DNA of 64,000 bases from Collinsella aerofaciens (GTDB taxonomy: Bacteria; Actinomycetota; Coriobacteriia; Coriobacteriales; Coriobacteriaceae), in contig NZ_SPFY01000005.1 of assembly GCF_005844325.1 (NCBI RefSeq), positions 1 through 64,000 of the forward strand, read 5' to 3'. A program made the position numbers and the translations under genes. The notes under the pieces are model-generated. The model was not told the DNA's origin. It made no database searches and was given only the letters and a program-made list of their open reading frames with translations. This document shows positions 55,870 through 64,000 of this stretch, one piece after another (the first letter of the stretch is position 1; every line of letters starts with the position of its first letter).

Positions 55870-55898
55870 TAGTCATTTAGGGATGTTCCCAGTGATTA
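55870..55898. repeat. GTCATT/GTCCCC palindromic repeat, copy 2
   Basis: TAGTCATTTAGGGATGTTCCC then AGTGATTA: a diverged copy of 33831-33859, followed by GTCGTTGGGGAC, a partial further unit. Confidence 0.6.
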
Positions 55899-55935
55899 GT
55901 CGTTGGGGACAGCCTTCGTAGGTAGCGCATGAAAA

Positions 55936-55977
55936 TGGGATGGATCCGTCGGCAGTCGCCGGAGAAGATCCATCCCA
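55936..55977 (-). terminator. Terminator after the DUF2207 gene
   Basis: TGGGATGGATC (55936-55946) pairs with GATCCATCCCA (55967-55977), inner CGGC/GCCG; TTTT follows on the side opposite the gene. Confidence 0.75.
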
Positions 55978-55991
55978 AAAATCAGAGCGCG

Positions 55992-57935
55992 CTAGAACGT
56001 TCCGCCGCCGCCTCCGCCGACGCCGCCACCACCGCCGCCAGAGAAGCCGCCGCCGCTGCCGCCGCTCGAGCTATCGGAGCTCGAAGCCAGCTCGCGGATG
56101 GTCTCGTGATACACATCGTTGAACGAATCGAGCGGAGACTCGTTGCCGTAGTGATGGTAATACCACCAGTAGCAGGGGTAGTTGTCGTAGAAATCGTCGC
56201 TGTTGCGCAGGTCCGCAGGCACGGCCTCGGCCAGCTGTCGCAGCACTTCTTTCGAAACGCCCAGGGCAACGCCCATCACCAGCAGCTTGTTCCACAGCAC
56301 CAAATCGCCCGGGACGGCTTCCTTTAGGCGTGTGAAATCCTCGAGCCAATGCTTGAGTGCCTTGCAGCGAGCCGCCACCTCGGCGCCCTCCGGCGTAAAG
56401 CGGCGGAACGTAAGGCCCACGCCGATACCCACCAGCACAATCGGCACCGAGATAACCGCGGCGGTAATGTTCGCCTGTGCGCCATCGGTAAAGAAGATGG
56501 ATCCCACGGGAACAAAGGCAATCAGGATACCAAGAACCAGGCAAAACACCATTGCAACAATGCCGTCTGAGGCAACGTACTCGCTATCGGCCAGCTTGCC
56601 CTTAACGGTGTTCTGATAGTCCTCGAGCTTGTCGCCCACGGGTGTAGCGTGCTGCTTGACGTAGTGCTGCAGCTCGTCGAACGTGCGCGAGCGATCGCCG
56701 TTCTCGTCAGGCTTAGTACCGGCAAAGAAGACCTTGAGCACCATGTGGTCAATGCCCTTGGCCGACTTCCAGCCCGCATCACTCACCGTCACGCGATACG
56801 TCTGCTCTTCTTTTTCACGCCCCAACAGACCCTTCTTGGCCTTGGTCACGGTCGCCTGCTCCAGCTTGATCACACGGTCGTCAGTGAGCTTCATGAGCGT
56901 GGCGATATATGCCTGATCGGGCACCTCGTTCCAGCTCATGAGGGCCGAAAGCACGGCGGGATGGTCGGCCGAAGGCACATCGCGGAAATATTCGTCCTGG
57001 AAAAGCGGCTTGGGCTTGCGCTTGCGCAGCTTGAGCATAACGATTGTGCCGGTAAAGGCCACCGCCGCAACAACACTTAGCACGGCAAGTGCATTGGCAA
57101 TCATGCGAGCGTGAGCGCGGCGGGCGTTAGCTTCGTCGGCCCATTCCTTCTCTTCGCTCAGGATCGTTGACATGCGCTCTTCGCCCGAAGCGGCAAGCTG
57201 CGGCACCCAGTCGCTAGGGAAGGCGATGCGTGCCTCGGCGAATTCGCCCTGGTGCACGCAGGGAATGGTATAGGTGACCATGGGCTCGTCCTCATCGAGC
57301 GACACGTCGCCCGTCAGCGGACCATGGCCCCATGCGCGGAAGTTATCGCCCTTGACGGCCGCCGTCCCGGCAGCGGCATTCGCGAAGCACACTTCCATCT
57401 CGACGTCATCGGAATCCGCAGACCAGCCGTCACCTACGAACTTCCAGTAGAGCTCGGCGGTATCGGCCCAGTTCATAACCGCACCGGTCATGGTGTAGCT
57501 CACGTAGTAGATTGCGCTGTCGCCGCTCTCGTGAGGGCTGAACACCTTAATCCTTACGCCGTCACCGGTCTGCTCGACCGTGTAGACGCCAGAGTCGCCC
57601 TTGTTCGCGCTATCGACTTTGTTAAACGCGGTGTCCTCTTCCTCGACACTCAGCACGTCGACGCCCGCCGTGCCGCCCTGCTGGTTGGAGCCCGTATTGA
57701 TCTCCCAAAACACGCCGTTGATGTCGTCGTCGAAATCAAACTGGCGTCCCTCGACAACGGTCAGCGATCCATCGGCCTCGACCGTGGCACTGATATAGGT
57801 CTGGGTCATGGAGTAGCCGTCGGCGTGCGCGGCGACAGGCAGCAGCAACAACGCAAGCGCGACGAGCACGCAGACGGAAGCGAATCGCGCAAACAGGTGG
57901 CGCTGCCGGCTGACTTTGGCGGCGAGGGTGTTCAT
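55992..57935 (-). CDS. DUF2207 family membrane protein
   Basis: A 647-residue protein from ATG 57935 (AAAGGATG site). A signal peptide (residues 1-39, ending VAAHA) is followed by an outer domain of DUF2207 type (QTYISATVEADGSLTVVEGRQFDFDDDINGVFWEI), a helix near residues 290-312, a cytoplasmic winged-helix-like part (YIATLMKLTDDRVIKLEQATVTK), two helices near 460-510 and a last helical segment. It ends in a Gly-rich tail (GGSGGGFSGGGGGG). Such proteins are widespread in Gram-positives; role unknown. Confidence 0.9.
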   Translation of the reverse strand: MNTLAAKVSRQRHLFARFASVCVLVALALLLLPVAAHADGYSMTQTYISATVEADGSLTVVEGRQFDFDDDINGVFWEINTGSNQQGGTAGVDVLSVEEEDTAFNKVDSANKGDSGVYTVEQTGDGVRIKVFSPHESGDSAIYYVSYTMTGAVMNWADTAELYWKFVGDGWSADSDDVEMEVCFANAAAGTAAVKGDNFRAWGHGPLTGDVSLDEDEPMVTYTIPCVHQGEFAEARIAFPSDWVPQLAASGEERMSTILSEEKEWADEANARRAHARMIANALAVLSVVAAVAFTGTIVMLKLRKRKPKPLFQDEYFRDVPSADHPAVLSALMSWNEVPDQAYIATLMKLTDDRVIKLEQATVTKAKKGLLGREKEEQTYRVTVSDAGWKSAKGIDHMVLKVFFAGTKPDENGDRSRTFDELQHYVKQHATPVGDKLEDYQNTVKGKLADSEYVASDGIVAMVFCLVLGILIAFVPVGSIFFTDGAQANITAAVISVPIVLVGIGVGLTFRRFTPEGAEVAARCKALKHWLEDFTRLKEAVPGDLVLWNKLLVMGVALGVSKEVLRQLAEAVPADLRNSDDFYDNYPCYWWYYHHYGNESPLDSFNDVYHETIRELASSSDSSSGGSGGGFSGGGGGGVGGGGGGTF

Positions 57936-58056
57936 AGGCACATCCTTTGTCTGTAAAACCAACAGCGCCATTGTCCCACGTTTGCGGGTACGCATGACGA
58001 ACATCTAGGCGACCGGAGCGCCAAACGGGATGAAAGTCACACCCGCACCCCAACAG

Positions 58057-58111
58057 CCAGTCATTGGGGACGTTCTTAAATGACCAGTCATTAGGGACAC
58101 CCTTGGCATGG
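58057..58111. repeat. GTCATT/GTCCCC palindromic repeat, copy 3 (double unit)
   Basis: CCAGTCATTGGGGACGTTC then TTAAATGACCAGTCATTAGGGACACCC: inverted relative to copy 1 and with a second half-unit attached. Confidence 0.7.
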
Positions 58112-58279
58112 CCTGCGCCAGCAATAGATACCACTTCACAGCTCCGTCACAGGTGTAGCGGCTTTGTGTGGGCGCGGCATGCGCTGACTGAGCCGCCAGC
58201 CGAGGGGCATAAAGTAGTTGAGCGAAAACGGTTTGCCCCTTTGCCGTTCGCTCGAGGACCATGTCCCCCTTTTCCGCGG

Positions 58280-58313
58280 AAACCCCGGCAGTTGCGAAGA
58301 GCTGCCGGGGTTT
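58280..58313. terminator. Hairpin upstream of gluQ-RS
   Basis: AAACCCCGGCAG (58280-58291) pairs perfectly with CTGCCGGGGTTT (58302-58313). T-rich on the plus strand side (TTTCTGTCGTTT), yet no plus-strand gene ends before it; it may end a small RNA or insulate gluQ-RS. Confidence 0.6.
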
Positions 58314-58450
58314 CTGTCGTTTGTGAGGCTAAGTCGGTACGCAGCGATCGAGACCTTGAGCCGCAAACCCACCGTGCGCAATGCGCACCGCCGCCAACTT
58401 GTGAGCGCGGCAACGCCTTCCCTGCCAAGCCCCGCGCTATACTCATCCGC

Positions 58451-59452
58451 ATGGATATCAAAACACGCAACATAGCAACGCCCGCCGCGGACGCACCAGC
58501 AACGGCAGTGCCCACCCCCGTCGTGGGCCGCTTTGCCCCGTCGCCCTCGGGCCGCATGCACTTGGGCAACGTGTTCAGCTGCCTGTGCGCATGGCTTTCG
58601 GCCCGCAGCCAGGGCGGCAGCATCGTGTTGCGTATCGAGGACCTGGACGATCGCTGCAAGCGCCCGGAACTTGCCGCTCAACTGATTGACGATCTGACCT
58701 GGCTGGGGCTCGAGTGGGACGAAGGCCCCTACTACCAGCACGATCGCCTGGATCTGTACGAGGACGCCCTGCGCCAGCTGCAAGACGCCGGCCTCACCTA
58801 TCCCTGTTTTTGCACGCGTGCCGAACTCCACGCCGCGAGCGCGCCGCACGCCAGCGACGGCACGCCCATCTACCGCGGCGCCTGCAGAGGTCTTTCTGCT
58901 GATGAAATCACCCGCCGCAGTGCCCTGCGTGCTCCGGCCACGCGCCTGCGCGTGCCCACCGTCGACGACCTCGCCAGCGACGTGATCGAATTCGTGGACC
59001 GCACGTACGGAGCCCAATGCGAAGCACTCGCCACCGAGTGCGGTGACTTTTTGGTGCGCCGCAGCGACGGCGTGTTTGCCTATCAGCTGGCCGTGGTGGT
59101 CGACGACGCTGCCATGGGCGTCACCGAGATCGTACGCGGATGCGACCTGCTTGGTTCCACGCCGCGCCAGATCTATCTGCAACATCTGCTGGGACTGCCC
59201 ACGCCGCACTACGCGCACATTCCGCTGCTCATGTCACCGGACGGCCGCCGCCTTTCCAAGCGCGATCGCGATCTGGACCTGGGCGAGCTCCGCACCCGCT
59301 TTGGCACACCCGAGGCACTGTTGGGATGGCTCGCCGGGCAAACAGGCATCGCGCCGGACACCACGCCGCGTACCGCCGAGCAGCTGGTCGAGCACTTTAG
59401 CTGGGACGTCATCCGCGCGCATCGGGAGAACATCACTGTAACGGTCGAGTAG
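58451..59452 (+). CDS. gluQRS: Glutamyl-Q tRNA(Asp) synthetase
   Basis: A 333-residue GluRS-like enzyme without anticodon domain; it attaches glutamate to queuosine in tRNA(Asp). VVGRFAPSPSGRMHLGNVFSCLCAWLSAR is the HIGH region, VLRIEDLDDRCKRPELAAQLIDDLTWLGLEWDEGPYYQ follows, zinc ligands come from YPCFCTRAEL and downstream YRGACRG, and PLLMSPDGRRLSKRDRDLDL is the KMSKS region. No ribosome site precedes the ATG; TATACT lies 7 nt before it, so the transcript may be leaderless. Confidence 0.92.
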   Translation: MDIKTRNIATPAADAPATAVPTPVVGRFAPSPSGRMHLGNVFSCLCAWLSARSQGGSIVLRIEDLDDRCKRPELAAQLIDDLTWLGLEWDEGPYYQHDRLDLYEDALRQLQDAGLTYPCFCTRAELHAASAPHASDGTPIYRGACRGLSADEITRRSALRAPATRLRVPTVDDLASDVIEFVDRTYGAQCEALATECGDFLVRRSDGVFAYQLAVVVDDAAMGVTEIVRGCDLLGSTPRQIYLQHLLGLPTPHYAHIPLLMSPDGRRLSKRDRDLDLGELRTRFGTPEALLGWLAGQTGIAPDTTPRTAEQLVEHFSWDVIRAHRENITVTVE

Positions 59453-59467
59453 CCAGCCACCCCGCCT

Positions 59468-60193
59468 CTACGCAACATCCCAGGGCTGGAGTTCGTCGCC
59501 CAAGCGAACGATGCAGTCGTAGAGCACGGTGTGACGCTCGGCCGGGTTGGTATCCCGATGAAAATGCCCGTAGTACCAGCGCTTGTAGTCCAAGCGGTCT
59601 TCCAGCTCATCGAAAAATGCCGTAAGCCGATCAACGGAGGGGCAATTCCAGCCGGACGCTGGATAAAGCGTGGACGAAAGCATGCGCGTAGAGCAGGTGT
59701 GAGTGATCACGTAGTCGACCGTCCAGCCCACGCTGTCGAGCTTTGCCCGCGCCTCCTCAAAGTTGCGCTCGTCCGGCAGCTCCTGCGGCCACCAGCTGGA
59801 ATACGGAATGCGGTATTCCTTGTCCACGCTCGTGGCGCCGCCCATGGTAAAGACCGTTGAGCCGTCGAGCTCAAAAACCTCGCCGCGCGTCAGGCGCCGT
59901 ATGGGCGAGGTATCCGACAGGCGCTGCGTCAGCCCACCGTGCCACAACTCCATGGGGCGTTCCGCCCAGTGATCGAAACGCTCGTGGTTGCCGTCGACAA
60001 ACAGCACGGTGTAGGGGCGCGACTCCAGCCAAGCAATATCGGCACATTCCTCGGTAGAAAAGTCCCAGGGAAAGCCAAAGTCGCCCGCGATGATGAGATA
60101 GTCGTCGCTCGCCAGGCTATCCCCAAGCTCCCAATCGCGGAGCTTTTGCATGTCAGCGCCGCCATGAATATCGCCTGTTACATAGACCGTCAT
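59468..60193 (-). CDS. Metallophosphoesterase
   Basis: A 241-residue calcineurin-like phosphoesterase: VTGDIHGGADM (metal site 1), IIAGDFGFPWDF, LFVDGNHERFD (GNHE), ITHTCST and WYYGHFHRD (GHxH) are the five motif blocks. Substrate unknown. I start at ATG 60193 (MTVYVTGDIHGG); an ATG at 60229 is open in frame but adds an unconserved leader. Confidence 0.9.
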   Translation of the reverse strand: MTVYVTGDIHGGADMQKLRDWELGDSLASDDYLIIAGDFGFPWDFSTEECADIAWLESRPYTVLFVDGNHERFDHWAERPMELWHGGLTQRLSDTSPIRRLTRGEVFELDGSTVFTMGGATSVDKEYRIPYSSWWPQELPDERNFEEARAKLDSVGWTVDYVITHTCSTRMLSSTLYPASGWNCPSVDRLTAFFDELEDRLDYKRWYYGHFHRDTNPAERHTVLYDCIVRLGDELQPWDVA

Positions 60194-60278
60194 CGGATTA
60201 CCACTTCCCTGTAAGTCGCTAGCCCACATTCTGCACGATCACTAAGTCAACCGTTCCAGCCCTTCCATCCTTTGGGAC

Positions 60279-60518
60279 CTACCCCTCGCTCTTCCATCCA
60301 AACGGGTCAAACACCCAAAAGATCAGATCGAGCACGCCGCCGGTCATCGTGGCGCCGGCAAGAGCCATGCAAACATGCAGAAAGCTGGCACTTCGGAGCA
60401 CGTCGAACGGCCCCAGAACAGCCAACAGCGCGACCGCTGCGCCGGCTACGCACAGCGCGAGGCACGGCCCCGCGTCCTTAACGCACTTCTTTGCGAGATG
60501 CTTTGCGTTGTCACTCAT
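60279..60518 (-). CDS. Small two-helix membrane protein
   Basis: A 79-residue protein from ATG 60518 (AAGGAG site): a basic start MSDNAKHLAKKCVKDAGP, a helix (CLALCVAGAAVALLAVLGPF), a second helix (FLHVCMALAGATMTGGVLDLIFWVF) and a DPFGWKSEG end. No family recognised. Alone between convergent genes. Confidence 0.65.
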   Translation of the reverse strand: MSDNAKHLAKKCVKDAGPCLALCVAGAAVALLAVLGPFDVLRSASFLHVCMALAGATMTGGVLDLIFWVFDPFGWKSEG

Positions 60519-60876
60519 CGGTATCGAACTCCTTAGAGGGTCGTTGTTCAGACGCATGCCGCCGCGGCAGAGCGGGGCGGCAGGGTAAGTGTCACATGCT
60601 GTGCGGACATCAATGGAGAAACCGCCTGCTCGACCAACCTTTGACGCCGTTTTGCACCGGCACCACATCCCCCGCTATCGAGGTCTAATACTTTTCCCAC
60701 CGCCACCCAAAAACTCATCCAACGTTAATCTTGGCTCAAGAATCGCTTAATCTATAACCTGCACTATAGAGTTCGACCAAGGGCGGGGCGGCGCCGCGCA
60801 ACGCAGACCGCCGAACGCAACGCTCGCGCCCGGGCAAATCGTCCGGCGTCGCGCCCATCGAACGAAAGGACAGGTC
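60519..60876 (+). promoter_or_regulatory. Intergenic region with a promoter before the DUF4342 gene
   Basis: TTGGCT (60731-60736) and TATAAC (60753-60758) with a 16-bp spacer form a plausible plus-strand promoter about 115 bp before the DUF4342 start. Nothing else is seen. Confidence 0.5.
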
Positions 60877-61419
60877 ATGGACGACCTCGAAAAAGTTGAA
60901 ACCATCCGCACCAAGTGCAACGTGAGCTACACCGATGCCAAGGCCGCGCTCGACGCCGCCGACGGCAACGTTTTGGACGCCATCATTTGGCTCGAGTCGC
61001 AGGGCAAGACGCAGACCACGTCGGCGCACGCCGCCACCGAGTCCGCGCCAGTCGATGAGCCCTCAGCCGAGATGGTCGCCGCGCAGGCCGCCTACGAGAA
61101 GTCGAGCGAAAAGACCGACTTCTCCAAGAAGATGGACAGCGTATGGGAGTACCTCAAAAAGCTCTTCCGCCTGAGCCTGGACACCAAGTTTATCGCCACG
61201 CGCCGCGATGCGATCATCCTCAACATCCCCATCCTGATCCCCATCATCGCCCTGTTTGCCTGGGGCGCTACGATTTGGCTGATGCTGATTGGCCTGTTCT
61301 TTGGCATGCGCTACCGCATCGACAGCGACGGCGACGTGCCCGGCAGCATCAACAACCTTATGAATCACGCCGCTGATGCCGCGGACGACATCAAGCAAAA
61401 TCTGAACGACGACAAGTAA
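60877..61419 (+). CDS. DUF4342 domain protein
   Basis: A 180-residue protein. Residues 1-45 are UBA-like (VETIRTKCNVSYTDAKAALDAADGNVLDAIIWLES), followed by a flexible stretch and the DUF4342 part with two membrane helices (AIILNIPILIPIIALFAWGATIWLMLIGLFFGMRYRI). Role unknown. GAAAGGAC precedes the ATG. It is 18 nt before the response regulator gene and probably co-transcribed. Confidence 0.88.
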   Translation: MDDLEKVETIRTKCNVSYTDAKAALDAADGNVLDAIIWLESQGKTQTTSAHAATESAPVDEPSAEMVAAQAAYEKSSEKTDFSKKMDSVWEYLKKLFRLSLDTKFIATRRDAIILNIPILIPIIALFAWGATIWLMLIGLFFGMRYRIDSDGDVPGSINNLMNHAADAADDIKQNLNDDK

Positions 61420-61437
61420 TCGCAGACGGGGGCACGC

Positions 61438-62208
61438 ATGGCACGGATCCTGATCGTAGAGGACGAGGAGAAAATCGCCCGCTTTGTGACGCTCGAGCTG
61501 GAGCACGAGGGCTACCAGGTGGAGCACGCCGCCGACGGCCGCACCGCCGTGGACCTGGCGCTGGAGCGCGACTACGATCTGATTCTGCTCGACGTGTTGT
61601 TGCCGCAGCTCAACGGCATGGAGGTCCTGCGGCGCGTACGCAAGCACAAGGATGTGCCGGTGATTATGGTCACCGCGCGAGATGCCGTGATGGACAAGGT
61701 GGCCGGGCTCGATGCCGGCGCCGACGATTACCTGACCAAGCCGTTTGCGATTGAGGAGTTGTTCGCACGGATCCGCGTTGCGCTGAAGCGCTCGGAGGCC
61801 GTGCGGGCGGCTTCGGGCGTTGGCGGCGTTGGGGCCGGGGAGGGCGCTACGGGTGCCGCTGCGATACCCCCGGCTGGAGACTCGGCCAAGACCTCAGCCG
61901 CGCCCTCCCCCGCCACACTCACCGTGGGCTCGGTTGCGCTCGACCCTGACCGCCGCGAAGTCACGGTCGATGGCTCGCCCATCGCACTCACGGCTCGCGA
62001 GTTCGACGTCCTCGCCCTGCTTATGGCGCATGCCGAGACCGTGCTCACGCGCGAGCGCATCGCGCACGAAGCGCTGGGCTACGAATACGTGGGCGACACC
62101 AACAACGTCGACGTGCACATTGCGCACCTGCGCGCCAAGATCGAGGACGCCGGCAGCGCCCGCATCATCCAGACCGTGCGCGGGGTGGGCTATGTCTGCC
62201 GCGCGTAA
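61438..62208 (+). CDS. OmpR-family response regulator
   Basis: A 256-residue regulator. Receiver ILIVEDEEKIARFV, LILLDVLLPQLNG with Asp52, VTARDAVMDKV, YLTKPFA. A long Gly/Ala/Pro linker (residues about 125-160) joins it to the winged helix (LTAREFDVLALLMAHAETVLTRERIAHEALGYEYVGDTNNVDVHIAHLRAKIED, ending TVRGVGYVCRA). Overlaps the kinase gene by 17 nt. Confidence 0.94.
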   Translation: MARILIVEDEEKIARFVTLELEHEGYQVEHAADGRTAVDLALERDYDLILLDVLLPQLNGMEVLRRVRKHKDVPVIMVTARDAVMDKVAGLDAGADDYLTKPFAIEELFARIRVALKRSEAVRAASGVGGVGAGEGATGAAAIPPAGDSAKTSAAPSPATLTVGSVALDPDRREVTVDGSPIALTAREFDVLALLMAHAETVLTRERIAHEALGYEYVGDTNNVDVHIAHLRAKIEDAGSARIIQTVRGVGYVCRA

Positions 62209-63487
62209 CGCCGAAGCCAAGCGCGTCACCTCCATCGCCCGCGCCATCAACTGGAGCTACATGTGGCGCCGCCTGATGAGCTACGTCTGGCTCGATCTGT
62301 TGCTGCTGGTGATTGCGGCGGCGATCCTCGTCTATGGATACAACCAGACGCTGCCCGACGGCGCGTTTACCGCAGGATGGATCCCCAACGCCACCGTTCG
62401 CGGCATGTCGCTGACGCCCGCACGCGGCTGGGACCTGACAACGCTCACCTATACCGTTGAGCTTGCGCGTACCAGCAAGACCTTCCCCCTTGCACAGGAT
62501 CTCGTCACGCTATGGCCTCTCTACCTTGTCGTTGTGGGATGGCAGGTCATCAGCGTGCTCAACATGCTCGGCGGTGCCCGCCGCGTACGCCGTACTATGG
62601 CGCCGCTCAACGACCTGGCCTTGCGCGTGGACGAGCTCGGCCGCATGCAGCTCTCCGGCGGCAAGATGGAAACACTGGAGCAGGCCATCGAGCGCGCAAG
62701 CGTCGACTCGCCGAGCGTCACCACCGGCGACGCCGACCTGGCGAGCATCGAGGTCGCGCTCAACCGCCTGCTGCGCCAGATGCAAGAGGCCAAGTTGCAG
62801 CAGATGCGCTTTGTCAACGATGCAAGTCACGAGCTGCGCACGCCCATCGCGGTGATTCAGGGCTACGTAAACATGCTCGACCGCTGGGGCAAAGACGACC
62901 CAGACGTGCTGGCAGAATCCATCGCGTCCCTCAAGGCCGAAAGCGAGCACATGCAAGAGCTCGTGGAGCAGCTGCTGTTTTTGGCGCGCGGCGATGCCGG
63001 GCGCACGGTCCTGCGGCGTGCGCATACCAACCTGGCCGCACTGGTCGGCGAGGTATGCGAGGAATCGCAGATGATCGATACCGAGCACACGTATCGGCTG
63101 GTGTACGACACCACGCTTGCCAGCGACCCGCGCTGCGACGCGCCCGTCGACGTGGCGCTCGTGAAGCAGGCTCTGCGCGTGATCGTGCAAAACGCCGCCA
63201 AGTATTCGGACGCGGGAACGACCGTCACATTTGGCATAACGCCCGATGCGGGCATGGGCACGATCGACATAAGTGTTGAGGACGAGGGCATCGGCATGAA
63301 CCAGGAATCCGCAGCTCACGCGTTCGAGCGGTTCTACCGTGCCGACAACGCGCGCGATGCCGGCGCGCAGGGCTCGGGTCTGGGGCTCGCCATCGCCAAG
63401 TGGATCGTCGACAGCCACGGCGGCGTCATCGGTGTGACCTCGGTCGAAGGGGTCGGCAGCCGCTTTACGATTCGCCTGCCACGGTAG
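62192..63487 (+). CDS. Sensor histidine kinase
   Basis: A 431-residue HAMP-type kinase starting at ATG 62192 inside the regulator gene. Two helices (residues about 28-48 and 100-125) bracket a short outer domain. RFVNDASHELRTPIAVIQGYVNML has the phosphoacceptor His; VKQALRVIVQNAAKYSDAGT (N box), VEDEGIGMNQESAAHAFERFYRADNARD (G1, F) and GSGLGLAIAKWIVDSHGG (G2) complete the ATPase. Stimulus unknown. Confidence 0.93.
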   Translation: MSAARNAEAKRVTSIARAINWSYMWRRLMSYVWLDLLLLVIAAAILVYGYNQTLPDGAFTAGWIPNATVRGMSLTPARGWDLTTLTYTVELARTSKTFPLAQDLVTLWPLYLVVVGWQVISVLNMLGGARRVRRTMAPLNDLALRVDELGRMQLSGGKMETLEQAIERASVDSPSVTTGDADLASIEVALNRLLRQMQEAKLQQMRFVNDASHELRTPIAVIQGYVNMLDRWGKDDPDVLAESIASLKAESEHMQELVEQLLFLARGDAGRTVLRRAHTNLAALVGEVCEESQMIDTEHTYRLVYDTTLASDPRCDAPVDVALVKQALRVIVQNAAKYSDAGTTVTFGITPDAGMGTIDISVEDEGIGMNQESAAHAFERFYRADNARDAGAQGSGLGLAIAKWIVDSHGGVIGVTSVEGVGSRFTIRLPR

Positions 63488-63504
63488 GAAGCCCCCTCGT
63501 GAAT

Positions 63505-63686
63505 CGAAGGTGAATGCTTTTCCGCGAAGTGAACGACCTATTTTGGACCCCCGAAGCATCCGCACTTTTTGGCGCCAAACCCGCAGGAAATACCTGACAA
63601 AACCGCAGGAAAGAGCGACGTAAAAGTGTCGATGCTCCAGGGGTTCGATTTCACTCGTTCACTTCGCGGAAAACCATTCACCTTCG
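63505..63686. repeat. Long interrupted inverted-repeat element
   Basis: Positions 63505-63536 and 63654-63686 are near-perfect inverted arms (CGAAGGTGAATG ... CCGCGAAGTGAACGA). A second inner pair (CCCC...AGCATC...ACTTTT with AAAAGT...GATGCT...GGGG) extends the fold, and CCGCAGGAAA is directly repeated in the loop (63581, 63603). Looks like a MITE or a large RNA fold; nothing is encoded. Confidence 0.65.
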
Positions 63687-63721
63687 TTTTACGGCAGCCC
63701 GTCAGTCACCCTCTCGGCATT

Positions 63722-63758
63722 AAAAATGGGGCAAGGCCACGCGCCTTACCCCATTTTT
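63722..63758. terminator. Bidirectional terminator
   Basis: AAAAATGGGG pairs with CCCCATTTTT, inner AAGG/CCTT; T-run on both strands. Serves the kinase gene and the convergent VOC gene. Confidence 0.9.
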
Positions 63759-63781
63759 CGTTAGCCATAGCAGCTTGTGCG

Positions 63782-64000
63782 CTACTCGCGGCACAGGTGC
63801 ACGGCGAAGCCGGCGAACTCGCGCTTAAAGTACACGAGCTTGGTGCCGCCGTCGGGCAGCAGCACGCGCGACTCCTCGTTGACCTCGAGCCCGCGCTCGG
63901 CAAACCACTTCTCGGCCGCATCAATGTCGTTGACGGCAAAGCCAATGTGGCCCTTGGCGCCACGACCGTTCTGCTTCATGATCTCGACCAGCGAATCGTT
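63782..64000 (-). CDS. VOC-domain protein, 3' part (probably KDPG aldolase-VOC fusion)
   Basis: The last 72 residues of a gene that starts beyond the window. EIMKQNGRGAKGHIGFAVND and then IDAAEKWFAERGLEVNEES, VLLPDGGTKLVYFKREFAGFAVHLCRE form the second half of a vicinal-oxygen-chelate (glyoxalase-like) domain. This tail resembles the C-terminal VOC domain attached to 2-keto-3-deoxy-6-phosphogluconate aldolase in some anaerobes (from memory). Only the VOC assignment is seen directly. Confidence 0.7.
   Translation of the reverse strand, partial: NDSLVEIMKQNGRGAKGHIGFAVNDIDAAEKWFAERGLEVNEESRVLLPDGGTKLVYFKREFAGFAVHLCRE

Larger units (their letters stand above)
57936..58450. other. Intergenic region between DUF2207 and gluQ-RS
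   Basis: Holds the GTCATT repeat (58057-58111) and the hairpin at 58280-58313. Between them no convincing gene; a minus-strand frame ending near 58136 has protein-like residues but no start or homology I recognise. Confidence 0.4.

Noticed and set aside
1-64000. CRISPR arrays, tRNA and rRNA genes
   Set aside because: No regularly spaced direct repeats and no tRNA or rRNA consensus segments were found on reading both strands.

Overview
The window reads as chromosome of a high-GC Gram-positive gut anaerobe of the class Coriobacteriia, most like Collinsella. This rests on the gene repertoire (mannose-family and cellobiose PTS loci, Tat next to HypAB, archaeal-type topoisomerase I, many lineage-type hypotheticals), strong AGGAGG-type ribosome sites and GC-rich coding sequence. 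The genus is inferred from gene content, not from an rRNA. I found no rRNA, tRNA or CRISPR array.

Layout. 1-341: frameshifted 3' remnant of an IS1249-type transposase. 559-11250: an amino-sugar (probably N-acetylgalactosamine) locus with YhcH-type protein, LacC-like kinase, aldose epimerase, NagA, AgaS, a GntR/UTRA regulator and a mannose-family PTS operon IIA-YajC-IIB-IIC-IID; CTGGT/ACCAG operator-like sites precede agaS and the PTS operon, and a second, decayed nagA 3' end lies at 1065-1205. 11246-17494: a minus-strand run with a SurA-like membrane protein, isocitrate dehydrogenase family enzyme, HEAT protein, membrane protein, an oxidoreductase with a His/Cys-rich tail, DegV and HPF. 17812-25103: solute-binding lipoprotein with a long leader, a MITE-like element, a nuclease-like protein, ComF, RicT/PSP1, HolB and Tmk. 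25350-33423: zinc-ribbon protein between two copies of a palindromic repeat, archaeal-type topoisomerase, HypB, HypA, TatC, TatA/B, STAS protein and an aminotransferase. 33573-37582: small conserved protein, NhaA, manganese pyrophosphatase and ROK glucokinase. 37824-42528: a cellobiose-type PTS and 6-phospho-beta-glucosidase operon with a divergent GntR regulator. 42603-54934: ManA, PcrA, UppP, universal stress protein, a HipBA toxin-antitoxin pair with two palindromic operators, a BceRS-like two-component pair, a hypothetical and PurH. 55212-64000: GNAT enzyme, DUF2207 membrane protein, GluQ-RS, phosphoesterase, small membrane protein, DUF4342 protein, a second two-component system and the 3' end of a VOC-domain protein.

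How the genes fit together. The first sugar locus imports a hexosamine, deacetylates it (NagA), deaminates/isomerises it (AgaS) and phosphorylates the product (LacC-like kinase); the bisphosphate aldolase is not in the window. The second locus takes up aryl- or cello-beta-glucosides and splits the phosphorylated disaccharide, feeding glucokinase and ManA-linked sugar metabolism. HypA/HypB beside TatC/TatA points to export of a folded [NiFe] hydrogenase encoded elsewhere.

The least explained content is intergenic: a 215-bp MITE-like element, a 180-bp inverted-repeat element near the right end, three nested 100-130 bp stem-loops placed just after stop codons, and several short palindromic repeat families built around GGGAC/GTCCC that resemble REP/REPIN elements.
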